Part shown: one piece after another, positions 12,400 through 16,127 of the stretch | Position numbering within the stretch: position 1 is the stretch's first letter | Layout of the letters: every line of letters starts with the position of its first letter | Source of the DNA: Candidatus Thorarchaeota archaeon | GTDB lineage: Archaea > Asgardarchaeota > Thorarchaeia > Thorarchaeales > Thorarchaeaceae | Length of the DNA stretch: 16,127 bases | Assembly: GCA_030638785.1 (NCBI GenBank) | Contig: DAOWDY010000228.1 | Span: forward strand, 1-16,127 | Direction of reading: 5' to 3' | Made by a program: the position numbers and the translations under genes | Notes under the pieces: model-generated | The model's database searches: none | Seen by the model: the letters and a program-made list of their open reading frames with translations, nothing else | What the model was told of the DNA's origin: nothing

Positions 12400-14706
12400 C
12401 TAGATCGCCTCCTTTGATTGACGCTTTCGATCTCTCTCGACATGTTTCACTAGTTCTTCAAGAGTCAATTCTGAGGGTTGCGTGTCGCGTTCGGGTAACT
12501 TTTCAACGAACCTTGCGAGGTCTTCAATTCGTTCAGCGATTGTCGCTCCACGATATTTCGGATACCACTCACTCTCCTCTTTGGTTGCTGGTTTCCATGA
12601 AGTCCTTCGACTCTGACCTCCAACCTCTATACTTCGAGTGAATCGCGACAACTCATCCCATACATCATTGGATTCAGCAAAACTGAATCCTTCACCCACA
12701 ATCTTGCTACCAATTTCTGAGAAGATTTTCCAATCCTCTTTGGCAGTGCCTGGAGGTTTAGCGACGGCAAGCAACTTCATGACCCTAAGCTCAAGGTTGA
12801 CGAATGTGCCATTCTCCTCAACGAAAGTTGTAGATGGGAGAATTACTGAAGCTTTATCCAACCAGTCAGAAGGATAAGGTGATTGATAGATGATTGTCGG
12901 GACTTTTTCGAATCCTTCTAAAGGAATTGACCCGTCAGTCACATAGAGTACATCAAATTCGCCTTTCTTGGCCCTGTGACGCATCTCAGAAAGATCTAAA
13001 CCATCTGTGAGATTTCCACCGCTCCAGGCTTTTCCAACTAGTAACCTCGTTTCCTTCACAGTTACAGATGAGGGTCCTGGTAGAAGTTCAGGACGAAGTC
13101 CAGCCTTGATAATACCCGCCTCATTACCCAGAGGGTAGAGTGGGACCAATGCTCCTTCATTACCCGCAACTCTGACTAGTGACCGTAGAACGTGTCCTGG
13201 TTCAGATGATTCAAAGATTCTTGTGCCTATGAGAATAGCGCCCTTGCCATTCTGTGTTATCTCAATAATTCGTTGTGCTTGGGAAGAGTCAACTCCTGGA
13301 AGTTTGACATCGTGTTCAGCTAGCTTTGCTACGAACTTCTCAAGGTCTTTCGAAGCAAGGGGGACATACTCATTAGCCCATCGCTGAAGGTTTGCGCCAA
13401 CCTCTCCAAGCACGATTAGGGGCTTATTCTCTCTAACTTCGTGGTAGACGATCTTTGCTACAACTTGATGAGTTTTCACCAAGTCGCCTCCAACTACGAT
13501 TATCCAGTCTACTTCCTTGAGATAATCCAAGGTTCTAATCCTGTCAAAGTCTTCATCAACAGCGAGTTCTTTGTGAATGAGTGCAGGGAAGTCTGAACCT
13601 TTGAAATCAATATTGGCGCTTTTTACAGCAACTCTTGCTAATTTGGTTAAAGTATAAGCTGATTCAGTACTCAAATTTGGACTTCCAACAAAGCCAATCC
13701 TTTCAGGATTGGATTCTGAGAGGATTCTGGCCACCTCATCAGTTGCAACATCCCATGAAACAGGAATATGGTCTCCATCTCTCCTAACATAAGGAATTTT
13801 GATTCTATCGGGAGCATTCACAAGAGATGGAATACAAAACCTTCCTAAGACACACATGTGGTGATTATTGGGCGGGTTCCCATGTTTTCCGGGTCTTGAG
13901 CTCATGATTCGTTCCCATTTCAAATCAAACTCAACTTGACATCCCATCCCACATAGCACACACGTTGTTTCTTCAACAGAATCTGGTGCTCCTGTCCATT
14001 TTGTTAATCGTGGAAAAAGTGAACCTGTTGGGCAGACATCGATACATGCACCACAGAACCAGCACCCGCTATCGACATGTGACCCTCCAAATGCAGTATC
14101 AACTCTTGTTTCATGACCTCTATTAGCGAAGGTTATTGCAGAAGTGCCTCTCACATCATCGCAAACCCTAATGCATCGAGCACATAGTATGCAAAGATTG
14201 TAGTCACGATCAAAGAACGGGTCATTCCTTTCAACAGGTACCTCCTTGTATTGAGGTTCGTAGTCAAGTTCCTTGATTCCAAGATTTTCTACTACACTCC
14301 TGAGATCACAAATGTATCTATTCGGACAGGTTGTACAACCTGTGATACTACCAGATTTGTATGGTTGAGGTCTATATTCAGTGCACCTTTCAGTCTCTTC
14401 GCATATAATACAAGCACTTGGATGTTCCATGAGAAGGAGCTGTAGTATGTTTCGTTTGAGATTCAGAAGATCATCTGTGGATGTCTTAACTTCCATTCCA
14501 TCTTTTGCTGCAGTAGTACATGCTGGTGGGAACCCTCTCATGTCCTCGACTTGAACAATGCATAATCTGCAGCCGCCATAAGATTCAAGCTCATCATGAT
14601 CACACAATGTTGGAATGTATATCCCTGCAGCTCGAGCGACATCAAGTATTGTTTCGCCCTTACCATCAAACTCAATCTTCTTTCCATCGATGTATATTGT
14701 TGCCAT
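12400..14706 (-). CDS. NuoG-like multi-Fe-S protein with degenerate molybdopterin domain
   Basis: A 768-residue protein. The N-terminal plant-type [2Fe-2S] site has Cys35, Cys46, Cys49 and Cys63. Next are His95, Cys99, Cys102 and Cys108 and an extra Cys124/127/133 set. Two [4Fe-4S] sites follow (Cys172/175/178/182 and Cys215/218/221/225), then a fifth site of the molybdopterin-family Fe4S4 domain (Cys249/252/256/285), and a molybdopterin-oxidoreductase fold from about 295 to 700. Formate dehydrogenases carry Cys or Sec after the Asn of a motif like NVDxxARxCH. The matching stretch here, ANIDFKGSDFPALIH (364-378), has neither, so Mo/W catalysis is unlikely and the protein probably wires electrons, as NuoG does. 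The C-terminal 70 residues are a charged extension. ATG overlaps the NuoF-like stop by 1 nt (TAATG), with SD GGGAGGTG at 14714-14721. There is no signal peptide, so it is cytoplasmic. Confidence 0.9.
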   Translation of the reverse strand: MATIYIDGKKIEFDGKGETILDVARAAGIYIPTLCDHDELESYGGCRLCIVQVEDMRGFPPACTTAAKDGMEVKTSTDDLLNLKRNILQLLLMEHPSACIICEETERCTEYRPQPYKSGSITGCTTCPNRYICDLRSVVENLGIKELDYEPQYKEVPVERNDPFFDRDYNLCILCARCIRVCDDVRGTSAITFANRGHETRVDTAFGGSHVDSGCWFCGACIDVCPTGSLFPRLTKWTGAPDSVEETTCVLCGMGCQVEFDLKWERIMSSRPGKHGNPPNNHHMCVLGRFCIPSLVNAPDRIKIPYVRRDGDHIPVSWDVATDEVARILSESNPERIGFVGSPNLSTESAYTLTKLARVAVKSANIDFKGSDFPALIHKELAVDEDFDRIRTLDYLKEVDWIIVVGGDLVKTHQVVAKIVYHEVRENKPLIVLGEVGANLQRWANEYVPLASKDLEKFVAKLAEHDVKLPGVDSSQAQRIIEITQNGKGAILIGTRIFESSEPGHVLRSLVRVAGNEGALVPLYPLGNEAGIIKAGLRPELLPGPSSVTVKETRLLVGKAWSGGNLTDGLDLSEMRHRAKKGEFDVLYVTDGSIPLEGFEKVPTIIYQSPYPSDWLDKASVILPSTTFVEENGTFVNLELRVMKLLAVAKPPGTAKEDWKIFSEIGSKIVGEGFSFAESNDVWDELSRFTRSIEVGGQSRRTSWKPATKEESEWYPKYRGATIAERIEDLARFVEKLPERDTQPSELTLEELVKHVERDRKRQSKEAI
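12408..12412 (-). promoter_or_regulatory. SD that sets the NfnA-like start at 12398
   Basis: AGGAGGCGATCTAG precedes ATG 12398, with 9 nt between GGAGG and the ATG. The SD is embedded in the last codons and TAG stop of the NuoG-like gene. Almost the same string (AGGAGGCGGTCTAG) precedes the next gene at 11525. Confidence 0.8.
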
Positions 14707-16127
14707 TAGTGAGCACCTCCCTTGCTTGACTTGCTATAAGCTGGGACCTTCATTACTGCATCTGCCTTTGGTGGGCATACCTCATAACAGGCTCCGCATT
14801 TTATGCAGAGATTTTGGTCAATGGTGTGATTCTCATCTCTTTCTCCCTGGACCGCACCTGTTGGGCAGATTCTCTTGCAGGCTGTACACCCAATGCACTT
14901 GTCTGGATCAATAGTAAATTTCACTAGATCACGACATACCATGGAGGTGCAAACTTTCTCCTTGATGTGGGTTTCATATTCATCTCGGAAGTACTCGATT
15001 GTGGTTAGAACGGGATTGGGTGCATTCTGACCAAGTCCACACAACGATCCTGAAACCACTGTATCACATAATTCTAGGAGTTTCTCAATATCTCCTTCTT
15101 CACCCCGTCCCTCTCGTATCTTATCGAGAATCCTTAGCATTTGCAGAGTACCCATTCTGCAAGGAGTACACTTTCCACAGGACTCTTGCTGTGTAAATGA
15201 CAGGAAGTATCTGGCAACATCCACCATACATGTTGTTTCATCCATCACAATCATTCCGCCAGAGCCCATGATGGCACCTGCTGCTCTGAGTGAGTCAAAA
15301 TCTACTGGAAGGTCAAGTTTGTCAGCAGGCAGACAACCTCCTGCAGGGCCTCCTGTCTGTACAGCTTTGAAAATCCGATCCTCTTTAACACCTCCACCTA
15401 CATCAAAAATGATGTTACGAAGAGTTGCCCCCATGGGGACTTCTACCAACCCTGTGTTTCTCACCTTACCTGTCAGAGAGAAGATAGCTGTACCAGATGA
15501 TCCTTCAGTGCCTATTGATTTGAACCATTCCCATCCCTCACGTAGAATGATTGAAGCATTCGCCAAAGATTTGACATTATTGATCACTGTTGGCTTTCCC
15601 CACAGACCCGATTCTGTTGGAAATGGTGGTCGTGGTCTTGGCATACCTCTTTTACCTTCAATTGAGGCCATTAGTGCAGTTTCTTCACCACATACAAAAG
15701 CTCCAGCACCTTCCATGAGATGGATTTCTAGATTGTAGTTTGTTCCAAGGATTCCCTGGCCCAGATATCCTCGCTCATATGAATCTTTGAGTGCCTTCTT
15801 AAGAGATGCAACGGAGGATGGATATTCATGTCGCACATATACATAGGCTTCATCTGCGCCAATTGCATATGCGCAAATTGAGAGACCCTCTAGAACAGAA
15901 TGTGGATCTGCGGTAAGTATTGATCCATCCATAAATGCACCAGGGTCTCCTTCATCTGCGTTACATATTGCATACTTCTTGTCGCCTGGAGCATTTCTAC
16001 CAAGTTTCCACTTCAAACCAGCTGGAAATCCTGCTCCACCCCTACCTCGAAGTCCCGACTTGAATACTTCATCAACGACCTCTTCAGGAGTCATCTCCTT
16101 CAGACTACGTTCAAATCCCTTGTAACC
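14706..16127 (-). CDS. NuoF/HydB-like NADH-binding FMN Fe-S subunit (5' end beyond window)
   Basis: The frame stays open to the right edge: 11 further codons upstream of ATG 16094 read GYKGFERSLKE, which fits the NuoF family, so the start and any N-terminal thioredoxin-like [2Fe-2S] domain lie outside. Numbered from ATG 16094, FMN/NADH motifs are GLRGRGGAGFPAGLKW (14-29), GEETALMASIEG (136-147) and PTVINNVKSL. The N3-type [4Fe-4S] site is Cys306, Cys309, Cys312 and Cys352 (ESCGKCTPCRMGT, SLCGLG). CTSMVC (382-387) and a 2x[4Fe-4S] ferredoxin tail (Cys400/403/406/410 and Cys430/433/436/440) follow. Respiratory NuoF lacks that tail, whereas HydB of bifurcating hydrogenases and related NuoF-like bifurcating subunits have it. 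The enzyme should oxidise or reduce NADH in the cytoplasm. A NuoE-like gene is expected just upstream. Confidence 0.92.
   Translation of the reverse strand, partial: GYKGFERSLKEMTPEEVVDEVFKSGLRGRGGAGFPAGLKWKLGRNAPGDKKYAICNADEGDPGAFMDGSILTADPHSVLEGLSICAYAIGADEAYVYVRHEYPSSVASLKKALKDSYERGYLGQGILGTNYNLEIHLMEGAGAFVCGEETALMASIEGKRGMPRPRPPFPTESGLWGKPTVINNVKSLANASIILREGWEWFKSIGTEGSSGTAIFSLTGKVRNTGLVEVPMGATLRNIIFDVGGGVKEDRIFKAVQTGGPAGGCLPADKLDLPVDFDSLRAAGAIMGSGGMIVMDETTCMVDVARYFLSFTQQESCGKCTPCRMGTLQMLRILDKIREGRGEEGDIEKLLELCDTVVSGSLCGLGQNAPNPVLTTIEYFRDEYETHIKEKVCTSMVCRDLVKFTIDPDKCIGCTACKRICPTGAVQGERDENHTIDQNLCIKCGACYEVCPPKADAVMKVPAYSKSSKGGAH

Noticed and set aside
12399..12443. Longer start of the NfnA-like gene at 12443
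   Set aside because: It would overlap the NuoG-like gene by 44 nt and adds a basic leader not seen in the family, while ATG 12398 has a strong SD.
12400..14706. Annotation as a catalytic formate dehydrogenase alpha subunit
   Set aside because: The fold and Fe4S4 domain fit, but the Cys/Sec position of the active-site motif is not filled and no in-frame TGA is present. A NuoG-like electron-wire role is more cautious.
15268..15738. 156-codon plus-strand open frame opposite the NuoF-like gene
   Set aside because: Shadow frame over strongly conserved NuoF motifs; no SD and no recognisable protein features.
1..16127. Mobile element, CRISPR array, phage or defence island, tRNA or rRNA
   Set aside because: No transposase or integrase motif, long terminal repeat, regular spaced repeats or tRNA-like cloverleaf was seen in the gaps; coding density and gene types look chromosomal.

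Overview
The window looks like chromosomal DNA from an archaeon. The strongest signs are an archaeal-type HMG-CoA synthase/thiolase/DUF35 operon, a DUF359 (GTP-dependent) dephospho-CoA kinase domain, an AbrB-type regulator, strong GGAGG Shine-Dalgarno (SD) sites inside operons, and TATA-like boxes in front of operon heads, some of which look leaderless. Base composition is moderate and slightly AT-rich by eye. An Asgard (Thorarchaeia-like) source would fit the gene mix, but that is an inference. I see no tRNA, rRNA, CRISPR, insertion sequence or phage gene.

Layout, left to right. (1) 1-1374 (+): C-terminal part of a large unrecognised protein with an acidic linker, open at the left edge. (2) 1468-1881 (+): small AbrB-plus-ACT-like protein with a TTG start. 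(3) 1965-3488 (+): asparagine-synthetase-like protein that has lost the N-terminal glutaminase cysteine. It overlaps tail-to-tail with (4) 3472-3678 (-), a ThiS/MoaD/SAMP-like protein ending in Gly-Gly. (5) 3973-6616 (+): HMG-CoA synthase, acetoacetyl-CoA thiolase and DUF35 bridging protein, the entry to the mevalonate/isoprenoid lipid pathway. (6) 6613-7308 (-): a calcineurin-like phosphoesterase, overlapping the DUF35 gene by 4 nt. (7) 7371-8381 (+): fusion of phosphopantetheine adenylyltransferase and GTP-dependent dephospho-CoA kinase, the last two steps of CoA synthesis in one chain. (8) 8382-9893 (-): Nnr, the NAD(P)HX repair enzyme, abutting (7) tail-to-tail. (9) 16127-10074 (-): four-gene, translationally coupled redox operon, with its first visible gene cut by the right edge. 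The genes are NuoF/HydB-like, NuoG-like with a degenerate molybdopterin domain, NfnA/SudB-like and NfnB/GltD-like.

How it fits together. The redox operon is the most notable part. A NADH/FMN/Fe-S NuoF-type module with an added 2x[4Fe-4S] ferredoxin tail sits in one operon with both subunits of an NfnAB-type NADPH:ferredoxin transhydrogenase, joined by a NuoG-like Fe-S protein with no visible Mo/W ligand. This predicts a multi-flavin, multi-cluster complex linking NADH, NADPH and ferredoxin. It resembles the Sporomusa-type Nfn (Stn) and HydABC ideas but has a different gene composition. Nnr follows on the same strand, after a hairpin and its own putative promoter, and repairs damaged NAD(P)H. 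The CoA and mevalonate genes next door are ordinary archaeal housekeeping functions. Assignments are read from motifs only; no database search was possible.
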